Below, piece by piece: positions 1-8,647 of a stretch of 64,000 nt of DNA. Source of the DNA: SIAJ01 sp963773845 (lineage in GTDB: Bacteria > Planctomycetota > Planctomycetia > Gemmatales > Gemmataceae); assembly GCA_963773845.1 (NCBI GenBank), contig CAVZCU010000011.1, forward strand, positions 186,001 through 250,000, read 5' to 3'. Each line of letters opens with the position of its first letter. The stretch's first letter is position 1. Made by a program: the position numbers and the translations under genes. Under the pieces are notes generated by a model. It saw only the letters and a program-made list of their open reading frames with translations, did not search any database and had not been told where the DNA came from.

Positions 1-454
1 TCACGAGCGGCGGCCCATTCATGCCATAAGCCCCGCCGAGCACCCCCGCGCCAAAGCCAAACAGCCAGGCCAGCCGGTCGTCGTGCAGCTCAAGGGGAGT
101 CCGCCGCGCCAGGCAGAAGCCCGAGAAGGCAATGATAACGACGGCCATCACGGCCTTGACGACGGGGCTGGGCGCCATTGTCAGAAGCAGCAGGCCGAAC
201 GGAATGCCGAAGAGCGTGGAAAGGACCAATCGCCAGGCACTGCCGAAATGGATCTTTTGCCAGTCTTCCACCAGAATGACGACCGCGACGGTGATCGAAA
301 TGAGAACAGCCAGCGGTGCGGCCACCTCGACCGGCATCCGGAGCGCGAGTAACGGGACGGCGATCAGAGCCTCGCCGAATCCGAAGGCCGACCGGATCAG
401 CGTGGCAACGAAGATCACCGAAAGCATCCAGACGATCAGCCAGCCCTCGGTCAT
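1..454 (-). CDS. TauE/SafE family membrane permease (partial, runs off left edge)
   Basis: The frame runs from an ATG at 454 to the window edge with no stop, so only the first 151 residues are seen. They are strongly hydrophobic, with about four membrane segments. Two copies of the family signature can be read: SAFGFGEALIAVP from residue 22, and GVLGGAYGMNGPPLV at the end of the visible part, where the second internal repeat of TauE/SafE proteins begins. Family members are inner-membrane exporters or importers of small anions such as sulfite, sulfonates or organic acids; the substrate cannot be read here. The gene points the same way as the repeat protein that ends at 637, but the 182-base gap does not prove an operon. 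Confidence 0.85.
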   Translation of the reverse strand, partial: MTEGWLIVWMLSVIFVATLIRSAFGFGEALIAVPLLALRMPVEVAAPLAVLISITVAVVILVEDWQKIHFGSAWRLVLSTLFGIPFGLLLLTMAPSPVVKAVMAVVIIAFSGFCLARRTPLELHDDRLAWLFGFGAGVLGGAYGMNGPPLV

Positions 455-636
455 TGGCCACTCTCCGACGGAAGGTGATACGATCCCGCTCGCCGTCGAT
501 GGCGAAAGGTGTTCCCGTTTCCGATCGGGCGGACGATTTGCAAGGGACCGTTATCGAAAGGTGTTCGTATGTCGAACAACTGGACGTCATGGCATTCTCC
601 CGGTCGAGGCGCTTCCGTCCATCCGCCATTCGCTCC

Positions 637-1683
637 TCAGTCCGGCCGGCTGGCCAGGAAGCGCAGGGCGAAGCTGGTGGAGACAACCGGAAAGTCATCG
701 ATGGGCGTGTGGATCTGCCATTCCCCGCCCGGCTTTTGATTTTTGAGCAACCATTCCGCGCCCAGCTTGTACCACTCGTGCTTCTTGTCCTTGGCACCGA
801 ACACCCGTGCCCTGGACGCTCGGCCGAGCGCAGCGATGGCATCCAGATTGTAGAAGGCGCTCTTCTTGTTCTGAATCGCGAAGTGACGGGCCAGCCACGC
901 CTCCCCGTTACCGCGGGCTCCCTCGGCCGCGTCGCTGTCCTTGCCAAGGACATTCTTGGCCAAGGCCAGGCACGCGAGGCCGGCGACGGTCATGCTGTGG
1001 GTCGAGTAGGGAGCATCGGAGGTCATCGCTCCCTCCGGGGCATATCCCCACCCGCCATCCGCCTTCTGAGTTCGAACAAATAGAGCGCGAATGTCCTCCC
1101 AGAGGCTCGCGCGCTTCACCTTGAACCCGGACCGGTGGGCGGCATACAGTGCGGCGACCGCGAACTGGGTGTTCGAGTGGTCGGCCCGTGTGTCCCGGTC
1201 CGCCGAATAGCTCCACCCCTCGAACGTCTTCCCGTTGCCGACGGCGGCATCCTCCAGCCACTTTATATTTCGCTTGATTCGGTCCGCGTCGGCCTTTTGA
1301 TTGGCCCGGCAGAACACCTGCGTCTGCAGGCCGACAACGTAGGTGTGCTGCGGCTCCACGGTCCGCAGGTATGTCAGCCCACGGGCAACGACCTTGTCGT
1401 CCGGCTTGAGCCCGCTCTCCAGCAGGGCGAGGACCGCAAGCGCCGAAGTGCCCCCCGGCTGGATCAAGTTGAGAGTGACGTCCTCCCAGTTCCACGTCCC
1501 GCCGCCGTGGTCCTGCTGCCCGTTCTTCAAGTACTTGACGCCTTCCTCCTGCGCCTTTTGGACCTTCGCTGCCAGCGCGTCTGCTGGCGGTTTGGGCACT
1601 GGATCGGCCCTCACTTGCTGCCGACCAGCGAAGAGGACCGCCATCCCCGTGGCGAACATCAGGCCGCACATGTTGGTTCTCAT
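637..1683 (-). CDS. Secreted squalene-cyclase/prenyltransferase-like alpha-toroid repeat protein
   Basis: A 348-residue protein with an N-terminal signal sequence ending near residue 26 (QQVRA). The mature part has repeated helices punctuated by QW-like motifs: GGGTWNW (60-66), FEGWSYS (about 154-160), DGGWGY (209-214) and GGEWQ (319-323). This pattern is that of the alpha/alpha toroid shared by terpene cyclases, prenyltransferases and pectate-lyase-like repeat proteins. No DxDD cyclase acid motif is evident, so it is probably not a working squalene-hopene cyclase. Planctomycetes carry many such exported proteins of unknown function. Start chosen at the ATG that opens the signal peptide. Confidence 0.75.
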   Translation of the reverse strand: MRTNMCGLMFATGMAVLFAGRQQVRADPVPKPPADALAAKVQKAQEEGVKYLKNGQQDHGGGTWNWEDVTLNLIQPGGTSALAVLALLESGLKPDDKVVARGLTYLRTVEPQHTYVVGLQTQVFCRANQKADADRIKRNIKWLEDAAVGNGKTFEGWSYSADRDTRADHSNTQFAVAALYAAHRSGFKVKRASLWEDIRALFVRTQKADGGWGYAPEGAMTSDAPYSTHSMTVAGLACLALAKNVLGKDSDAAEGARGNGEAWLARHFAIQNKKSAFYNLDAIAALGRASRARVFGAKDKKHEWYKLGAEWLLKNQKPGGEWQIHTPIDDFPVVSTSFALRFLASRPD

Positions 1684-2032
1684 AGTTAGACCTCCGGCGA
1701 GGAAAAGCTCGGGCGGCTGAGCGTGCTTTTGAGGGCTGTCCGACTTGGCGGCACAGTCACTGACCCCCCACCATGACGGGCCCGGCGGACAGGCACATGA
1801 AAACTGAACAGGACACTACAACCTGCAATGTCACTGTAAGTTGTATTCTTGGCGGTCGCCGATCCCGAGGTTAACGCCGGCTGGCGAGTAATTCCCGCAT
1901 GACCCGCATAACCGATACTACCGCACCCCGCCATGGTCGTTCCTGATTTGCCGGGTCTTGCGCACTTATGGACTACGTGGTGCTTGTCGATGAAAGCGAA
2001 TGAACTGCGGAATGGCCTGGGAGGGACCGGCG
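1684..2032. other. Intergenic region between divergent genes
   Basis: This 349-base gap separates two divergent genes, so it should hold both promoters. No convincing -35/-10 pair, riboswitch or coding frame could be picked out by eye. A weak dyad with ACAAC and GTTGT ends lies near 1819-1845. Confidence 0.3.
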
Positions 2033-3190
2033 ATGCGCCGAGCGTTCGCGTTGGTTGCGTTCGCGTTGCTGGCGGGATCGGCCGCCGCTCAAGATGCACT
2101 GGACCCGAATCTGCAATTGCAAGAATGCGTCACGCCCGCACCTGACAATCGCTGGGCAGTCCACGTTGATTACCTCTATTGGTACTTGAATCGGTTGCGC
2201 GTGCCGCCGGTGCTCACCGCTGGCCCCGAAGGAAGCGCGGGCCTGCCCGGCGATCCCGGCGTCACGGTTTTGAGCGATGGTCGTCTCAACAGCCGCCACA
2301 TCCGCTACATCGGGGTTCGCCCCGAGATTGATTGGTGGGCCGACGACTGTCACACCTTCGGACTACAAGCGACGGCGTTCTTCCTCGAGCGCGATTCGAC
2401 CTACCTGACCATTCCCTGGAATACGTTTCCCACACTGGCGATTCCTTACATCGACGCAAGCGACGGCCTGGCGCATACTCGCATCGTCGCCGGCCACGAT
2501 CCGAAGCTCGGCGATCTGACTGGCAGCTCGGTTGTCTATTCGCGCATGGAATTGTTCGGCCAGGAGGCCAACGCGCTTTTCCGTTGGCTAGGCGACGACA
2601 ATTTTGATTTGCACTGGCTGGCTGGCGGCCGCTTCCTGCAACTCCGCGAACGCTTCGATCTGACCTCCAGCTCCAAAATCCTTCCTGCTCAATCGACCCT
2701 GCTCGGACTCGAAGACCACCTCTCCACGTTCAACAAGTTCTACGGCGGACAAGTTGGCCTCACCGGCGAATATCGCTGCGGTTGCTTCTTCGTCGCGGGC
2801 AAGGCGGCCGCCGCTCTCGGAGTCAACGACGAATTGGTGCGACTGAAGGGGGAATCGATCTTCCACGTTCCCGGCAACCGCCAGTCGCAACAATACGGAC
2901 TATTCGTTCTGCCGAGCAACCGCGGCGAGTACGAGCGATGTGTCCTGAACGTCGTGACAGAGTTGAAGATTGATTTCGGGGTCGAGGTGACCAACTGGCT
3001 GCGCATCCACGCCGGCTACAGCCTCATCACCTGGAGCAACCCCGTTCGACCCGGGGATCAAATCGAGCCGGTGAACTCGACGCAGGTGCAACCGGGCGGA
3101 CTCGTCGGTCTGGCCCAGCCGACCATGCCGTGGCGTGAAGATCTATTCTGGGCGCACGGCGTCAACGCTGGAATTGAGATTCGCTGGTGA
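2033..3190 (+). CDS. BBP7 family outer-membrane beta-barrel protein
   Basis: A 385-residue exported protein. The chosen ATG at 2033 begins a clear signal peptide (MRRAFALVAFALLAGSAAAQ) and is preceded by GGGAGGG; an in-frame ATG at 2000 would add 11 polar residues before the signal. After the signal comes the motif WAVHVDYLYWYLNR, then alternating amphipathic strands ending in an aromatic C-terminus (NAGIEIRW), as expected of a barrel inserted in the outer membrane. The pattern matches the BBP7 group, which is expanded in planctomycetes. Cargo or pore specificity is unknown. A perfect hairpin follows at 3386-3420. Confidence 0.75.
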   Translation: MRRAFALVAFALLAGSAAAQDALDPNLQLQECVTPAPDNRWAVHVDYLYWYLNRLRVPPVLTAGPEGSAGLPGDPGVTVLSDGRLNSRHIRYIGVRPEIDWWADDCHTFGLQATAFFLERDSTYLTIPWNTFPTLAIPYIDASDGLAHTRIVAGHDPKLGDLTGSSVVYSRMELFGQEANALFRWLGDDNFDLHWLAGGRFLQLRERFDLTSSSKILPAQSTLLGLEDHLSTFNKFYGGQVGLTGEYRCGCFFVAGKAAAALGVNDELVRLKGESIFHVPGNRQSQQYGLFVLPSNRGEYERCVLNVVTELKIDFGVEVTNWLRIHAGYSLITWSNPVRPGDQIEPVNSTQVQPGGLVGLAQPTMPWREDLFWAHGVNAGIEIRW

Positions 3191-3385
3191 ATGTCGGTCC
3201 GAGGGGAGTCTTGCCGCTACGTCAATCACGTCAGGTCCCATTGAACGAATGCGATGCTCGGCCCGCTTGCTCCTCGTGGCGTTGCGAGAGGTCCGCTGGC
3301 GCCGACCCATGAGCAGCATTTGCCGCGGGAGTGCGGCTCGCACGTCAGGCTTGATTCGTTTGCTCATAACGCCATTAACGCGAGT

Positions 3386-3420
3386 GCGCTAAGGCTCGAC
3401 CAATGATCGAGCCTTAGCGC
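3386..3420. terminator. Perfect hairpin between convergent genes
   Basis: Two 14-base arms (GCGCTAAGGCTCGA at 3386-3399 and its exact complement at 3407-3420) enclose a 7-base loop. It lies between two converging genes, 7 bases from the stop of the DUF1328 gene. There is no T-run on either side, so it may be a bidirectional terminator of the stem-only type or an mRNA-end stabiliser. Confidence 0.6.
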
Positions 3421-3426
3421 ATTCGA

Positions 3427-3594
3427 TCAAGTCACGGGACCACGTCGGCCAAAGAAAAGCGACACGATTGCGAGGATCAGGAAGACAACGAGCAGAATCT
3501 TTCCTATCCACGCCGCGTCGCCAGCGATGCCGCCGAATCCAAAGATCGCCGCAACTATCGCAACGACGAAGAAAATCAGTGCCCAGCGGAGCAT
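3427..3594 (-). CDS. DUF1328 (UPF0391, YtjA-like) small membrane protein
   Basis: A 55-residue peptide starting MLRWALIFFVVAIVAAIFG, with two hydrophobic segments around a GIAGDAAWIGKIL turn and a basic tail. This is the typical size and sequence layout of the DUF1328/UPF0391 family of small inner-membrane proteins. The start at 3594 is supported by GAGG seven bases upstream; a longer frame reaches 3708 but adds only non-conserved residues. Function is unknown; relatives are often induced by stress. The gene stands alone and its 3' end abuts the 3386-3420 hairpin. Confidence 0.85.
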   Translation of the reverse strand: MLRWALIFFVVAIVAAIFGFGGIAGDAAWIGKILLVVFLILAIVSLFFGRRGPVT

Positions 3595-3780
3595 GTTGTT
3601 ACCTCGAAAGCGGGCGACAGCGTCGTCAGAAGCAACTTCAATGCCAGCGAAGAAATGAGATTTGGATTTGTGCCGGCTGAGTTGTTGCCAAATCACCGCG
3701 GCGCGCACATCGACCTCTCGCCGGAGAGAGCGACTGTGTCGTGCCGAATGGCGACGGCTAAGGCTCGCAGCCCGTGCTGG

Positions 3781-4383
3781 TCACTTTTTGGCCGGCGTAA
3801 ATGACTTGAGCACCTGAATCCGCTCACTGCGGTTGTCCTTAGTCAGAATCTTAACTATGCCCACACCCGCGGCATGCCACTGAGTTGTGCGGATGACCGA
3901 TCCGTTGATGGTGGATTCCGACTCGACCCGGATGGCCCGGAACTTGCCGGCGGGGACTTCGATTTCTTCTTCCTTTTCGGTCGTGTATTTCATTTTCGGG
4001 TTGGCGGTCCCTTTCAGTGCAGGCGCGAATTCCTCCCAGGTCTCCCCCGGTTTCACTGGAAACTTCGCGAGTCGGTAAGGCGGGTCGTACGCCATGTCGC
4101 CGGAGGACACCCGGAATACCCCATCGGCCGATGCGCCGTAGCAATACAACGTTGGTCCTCCTTCCTCCCGGCTAAACGAAACGACCGTCATGGCCCCCTT
4201 CCTTTTGACGGCAGACACCCACTCACTGACTTCGCCGGTTCGGCCGCGCGAACCGACTTCATAAACCCGCTTGTCACCCACAGTCGTCGGCAGGTAAAGA
4301 GTCTGTTTCCCGGTTTCCTTCCGTGGCGCTGCATATGTCAGCGCTCCGAGAAGTAGCAACAGAATGGCAACTCGTGAATACAT
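3781..4383 (-). CDS. Secreted hypothetical protein
   Basis: A 200-residue protein with a short signal peptide (MYSRVAILLLLLGALTYAAP). The mature part is rich in beta-strand pattern: YLPTTVGDKRVYEV, then YDPPYRLAKFPVKPGETWE, EEIEVPAGKFRAIRVES and TQWHAAGVGIVKI. This order (a measured quantity, then 'vpaGkfrairve', then 'W.a.GvGiVk') is that of exported proteins of the DUF3108/TapB-like type, common in planctomycetes and acidobacteria. No catalytic residues can be named. It is followed on the same strand by nothing coding for about 190 bases. Confidence 0.65.
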   Translation of the reverse strand: MYSRVAILLLLLGALTYAAPRKETGKQTLYLPTTVGDKRVYEVGSRGRTGEVSEWVSAVKRKGAMTVVSFSREEGGPTLYCYGASADGVFRVSSGDMAYDPPYRLAKFPVKPGETWEEFAPALKGTANPKMKYTTEKEEEIEVPAGKFRAIRVESESTINGSVIRTTQWHAAGVGIVKILTKDNRSERIQVLKSFTPAKK

Positions 4384-4505
4384 GTGAAGCTCCTTGTAGC
4401 GCTACAGATGGTAACAGATGACTTTCGCAGAAGCCACCATCCAATTCGACGGTTGGGTTGAACAAAAATGGAAATGTCGGGTCTATCGAGGTAAGCGAGA
4501 CTTCT

Positions 4506-5072
4506 TCAACTTCCCTTGCCATCAAACGACGCGGGTTTTTGCAGGGCGTCAGCCATTTCGGTTAGCCAGGCTAGACGGGCTTGCATGACCAAAAAGCTCC
4601 CCCGCTGCGCAAATTGCTCGAACGGATCCGCGGACTTCGAAGTGCCTTGAGCGGTCAGGCACTGCAAATGGTGTTGCAGTCTGACTTTTGCATCTTCGAG
4701 GAATGCCTGCCGACTTTTGGGGGAGAGGAGCTGAAGAAAACCGACACGGGTCCGGATCGGATCGGGCTGCGACCCGACGGTCAAATCCGAAAGCGGCGGG
4801 CTCAGCCATTTCTGCAACGACCTTCGGCCCGCGATCGTCAACGCATAAAGCCGGCCGCCGCGACCGTCGCTGATTGCGCGAACCGGTTGAATCAGTCGCC
4901 GCCGCTCGAGCCGACGAACTAGCGGATATATCGCGCCGGCGCTCCCGCTCCAGTAGGGAGTGCTCGACGACTGAAACTCCTTGCGAACGCTATATGGCGT
5001 GCACGGCCCACGGGCTCTAATCACCGCGAGCACACATCCTTCCAGTTCGGTCAGCTTCTGCTTGCGAGCCAT
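4506..5072 (-). CDS. PadR family transcriptional regulator
   Basis: A 188-residue protein from the ATG at 5072 (MARKQKLTELEG). An upstream frame extends to 5183 but would run through the operator-like palindrome, so the shorter start is preferred. Residues about 8-90 form the PadR winged helix: LTELEGCVLAVI, then SGSAGAIYPLVRRLERRRLI (recognition helix and wing) and GGRLYALTIAGRRSL. The C-terminal half is helical, as in PadR proteins that dimerise through a C-terminal domain. It is divergent from the S41 protease gene at 5219, and a perfect dyad at 5140-5164 lies between the two starts. It likely represses itself and the protease. Confidence 0.85.
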   Translation of the reverse strand: MARKQKLTELEGCVLAVIRARGPCTPYSVRKEFQSSSTPYWSGSAGAIYPLVRRLERRRLIQPVRAISDGRGGRLYALTIAGRRSLQKWLSPPLSDLTVGSQPDPIRTRVGFLQLLSPKSRQAFLEDAKVRLQHHLQCLTAQGTSKSADPFEQFAQRGSFLVMQARLAWLTEMADALQKPASFDGKGS

Positions 5073-5139
5073 AGAAGGATTCAGTCTCGGTTCCAGCGGC
5101 GCTCGTCCGATTGATGCGTGGATGCCAGCGCCATTGACG

Positions 5140-5164
5140 GCAATAGTACGATTCGTACTATTGC
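5140..5164. promoter_or_regulatory. Putative PadR operator
   Basis: An exact inverted repeat, arms GCAATAGTACG (5140-5150) and CGTACTATTGC (5154-5164), with a 3-base ATT spacer. It lies 67 bases upstream of padR and 54 bases upstream of the divergent S41 protease. Its AGTA/TACT core resembles known PadR operators. The role is inferred from position and symmetry. Confidence 0.65.
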
Positions 5165-5218
5165 TGGCAACCGTGGCGACCACCCGCGATCAGGCACTCA
5201 TTTCGGGGAGGAACTCGT

Positions 5219-8200
5219 ATGTACCGCATCCTAGTCGTCGTGGCCTTGTTGCCTTGCCTGGCACGGGCCGCCGAACCGCCACTGTTATTGCAGCGGCCGG
5301 CAGTCAGCGCCAAGCACGTGGCATTTGTTTACGCCGGCGATTTGTGGATCACTGACCGCAGGGGCGGCGATGCCCGCCGACTGACCGCGGGCACGGGACT
5401 CGAAAGCTATCCGGTATTCTCGCCCGACGGGCGCAAATCGCATTTGGCGGCGACTATGAGGGCAACCTCGACGTGTATGTCATGCCGACCGCGGGCGGCG
5501 TTCCGCAGCGGCTCACACATCACCCCGATCCGGATGTCCCGGTCGGCTGGTCGCCGGATGGCAAGTCGGTGATCTTCCGCTCATCGCGTGCCAGCTACGC
5601 GCGATTTCTGCGCCTGTTTACGGTGCCAATTGGCGGCGGGGAACCGACGGAACTTCCCTTGCCCCAGGCGGAGGATGGGTCGCTTTCCCCGGACGGCAAG
5701 CGAATCGCCTATGTGCCGCTTTCGAACAAGCCGCAGTTCCCCGGTGCATTCCGGCCTCTGCGCAACTATCGGGGCGGAACGGCTTCGCCCATCTGGGTCG
5801 CCGACCTCGCCGATTCGTCCATCACCAAACTTCCGCGGACCAACTCGAATGACTTCAATCCCATGTGGGTTGGCGACCACATCTATTTCCTCTCCGATCG
5901 GGACGGCCCGACAACGCTATTCGTCTACGACACGGGCACGCGCGAAATCCGTCGCTTGCTGGAGCCAGCCGGGGCGGACATCAAGTCGGCGTCGGCATGC
6001 AGCGACGCCATCGTTTACGATCGATTCGGCAGTCTCTACCTGTTCGATCTGAAGACCGAAAAATCGAAACCAATCCCGATTCAGGTAACGGCCGACCTGC
6101 CGGGCGTCCGGTCGAAAATCGAAAAGGTCGCGAAGAACATTCAAAAAGCAGCCCTCTCACCGAGCGGGACGCGAGCGCTCTTCGAGGCACGTGGCGAAGT
6201 GCTCACCGTACCCGCCGAAAAGGGAGACATTCGCAACCTGACGAATACACCGAGCGCCGCCGAGCGCGACCCGGTATGGTCGCCGGATGGCAAATCGATT
6301 GCATACTTCTCCGACGAATCGGGCGAGTATCTGCTGCACATTCGTGCCCAGGATGGCCGCGGCAAAGTCAAGACGTTCAAACTCGGGGACAAGCCGTCGT
6401 ATTTTTACAACCCCACATGGTCGCCGGACGGCAAGCGAATCGCTTATGCGGATAAGCGACTCAATTTGTGGTATGTCGATCTCGAGAGCGGCAAATCCAC
6501 GAAGGTGGATACAGCCATCTTCGAAGACGAGCCGCTCAACGCGGTCTGGTCGCCGGATGGCAAGTGGCTCGCCTACAGCCGAATTCTGAAGAACTATCTG
6601 AATGCAGTCTTTCTGTACTCGCTCGATTCGGGCAAGACGCATCAAGTGACCGATGGGATGAGCGACGCCCGCTATCCCGAATTTGACCGAGGCGGAAAGT
6701 ACCTTTACTTCACGGCGAGCACAGACATCGGACCGGCCGTTGGGTCCGGAATGTCCGTCCTCAACCGCCCCGTGACGCGCAGCGTCTACGCGGTTGTCCT
6801 GAGCAAGTCGGACCCCTCGCCGCTCGCGCCCGAGAGCGATGAAGAGAAGGCGAAGATCGCTGAGAAGGACAAGGCGAAACCGAAAAAGGACGCCGAGAAG
6901 AGCCTGCCAAAAGTAACGGTGGATATTGAGGATCTCGATCAACGCACCCTGGCGCTACCGATTCCACCGAAAAATTATGTCGGCCTGCTCGCGGGCAAGG
7001 CCGGAACGATCTTCGTCCTTGAAGGACCGATGATCCCTGGCGTGGATGACGGCGACGGACGCCCGGCATCTACGGTCCGGCGCTTTGATCTCGACAAGCG
7101 CAAGACCGAGAAGGTCGTCGAGGGAGCGACCCAATTTGCCGTCTCCGGAAATGGCGAGAAAATGCTCTACCGCCACGGAGAGGGTTGGTTTCTGACTGGA
7201 ACGGCCGGACCTGCCAAACCTGGCGACGGCGCGCTTAAGATGGACGGGCTCGAAATTCGCGTCGATCCGCGGTCCGAATGGCGGCAGATGTATTGGGAAG
7301 TGTTCCGCATCGAGCGCGATTTTCTTTATGATCCGGGCTACCACGGCTACGATTTGAAGGCGGCGTGGGACAAGCACACGGCGTATCTCGATGGACTCGG
7401 CAGCCGGCACGATCTCAATTACCTGCTCGACGAATTATTGGGCGGGTTGAGTTTGCAGCACGTCTACCTGTTCGGCGGCGACGTGCCGCGAATCGAAAGC
7501 CGCAAAGGCGGGTTGCTGGGCGCGGATTATCGCGTGCAGAATGGTCGGCACGTCTTCGCCAAGATTTATCGTGGCGAGAGTTGGAACCCAAGTTTGCGGG
7601 CGCCGTTGACGCAGCCGGGCGCCGGTGTGAAAGAAGGCGAATACCTGCTTGCGGTCAATGGCAAGGAACTTCATGGGGGCGACGAAGTCTATGCGCCCTT
7701 TGAAGGGACGGCTGGCAAGCAGACGGTCATCAAAGTCGGGTCGTCACCGGACGGCAAGGGCTCCCGCGAAATTACAGTCGTTCCGATTCCGAACGAACGC
7801 GCTCTGCGGAACCTGGCCTGGGTGGATGGCAATCGCCGGGCGGTCGACAAGCTGACTCATGGCAAGGTCGCCTATGTTTACCTCCCGGATACGGCGAACC
7901 AGGGATATGCCCGGTTCAACCGATATTTCTTCGCTCAAGCCGGCCGGGACGGCGTCATTGTCGACGAGCGATTCAATGGCGGTGGACTCCTTGCCGATCA
8001 CGTCATCGATTACCTCCGCCAGCCTATCCGTAATTACGTGACGACTCGTGAAGGCGCTACGCAGGCGGTTCCATCTTCGGCCATTCCGGGTCCGAAGGTC
8101 ATGCTCATCAACGAGCAAGCCGGTTCGGGCGGAGACTACCTTCCTTACGCATTTCGACAGGCTGGCCTTGGGCCCCTGATCGGCAAGCGGACGTGGGGCG

Positions 8201-8496
8201 GGCTGGTCGGGATCGGCGGCTACCCGCCGCTCGTCGATGGCGGCGGAGTCACCGCGCCACGCTGGGGCATCTGGTTCCCGAACGGCAAATGGGAAGTCGA
8301 GAATCGCGGCGTCGCCCCCGACATCGAAGTCGAATTCGATCCCCGCGAGGTACGGGAAGGAAGAGATCCTCAGTTGGCCAAAGCGATTGAGGTCGTGATG
8401 GAGGAATTGAAGAAATATCCCGTGAAACGGCCGACACAACCTCCATTCCCGAATTACTACAAGCGGGGCGCCAAGGATCCCGCGGAAGGCAAATAG
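5219..8496 (+). CDS. Tricorn-like S41 family protease (one apparent frameshift)
   Basis: The protein begins with a signal peptide (MYRILVVVALLPCLARA) and reads through blade motifs into a frame break at 5435-5437. There a missing A in a run (AAA for AAAA) would restore FSPDGRK-IAFGG; the rest continues in the next frame to 8496, about 1092 residues in all. The first half is a beta-propeller with repeated WSPDGK blades. Then come the tricorn C1 segment, a PDZ-like stretch (GAGVKEGEYLLAVNGKEL) and the S41 core VDERFNGGGLLADH. The predicted nucleophile is the Ser in AGSGGDYLPYAF near residue 969, close to its place in archaeal tricorn. It probably trims peptides in the periplasm. A hairpin follows at 8524-8561. 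Confidence 0.85.
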
Positions 8497-8523
8497 CGCC
8501 GGCGGCGTTTTTGAATGGGTGAG

Positions 8524-8561
8524 CGCCGGCAAGGACTGAGCTCATCAAGTCCTTGCCGGCG
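8524..8561 (+). terminator. Hairpin after the S41 protease
   Basis: Arms CGCCGGCAAGGACT (8524-8537) and its exact complement (8548-8561) flank a 10-base loop, 28 bases after the protease stop. No T-run follows. Confidence 0.55.
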
Positions 8562-8647
8562 TATGCTCAACATCCTCTGGCGATCCGATTTGAATTGCGT
8601 CCATCGAAGTCGTATCCACGCAACCGCATTTCTTTTCGAGAACTTTC

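Noticed and set aside
90..953. Long reverse-strand frame across the first kilobase
   Set aside because: It overlaps both the TauE/SafE and the repeat-protein genes in another frame and has no recognisable domain.
5473..8496. Start of the S41 protease at the internal ATG 5473
   Set aside because: It would delete the signal peptide and first propeller blade; the upstream frame supplies both and joins after one missing base.
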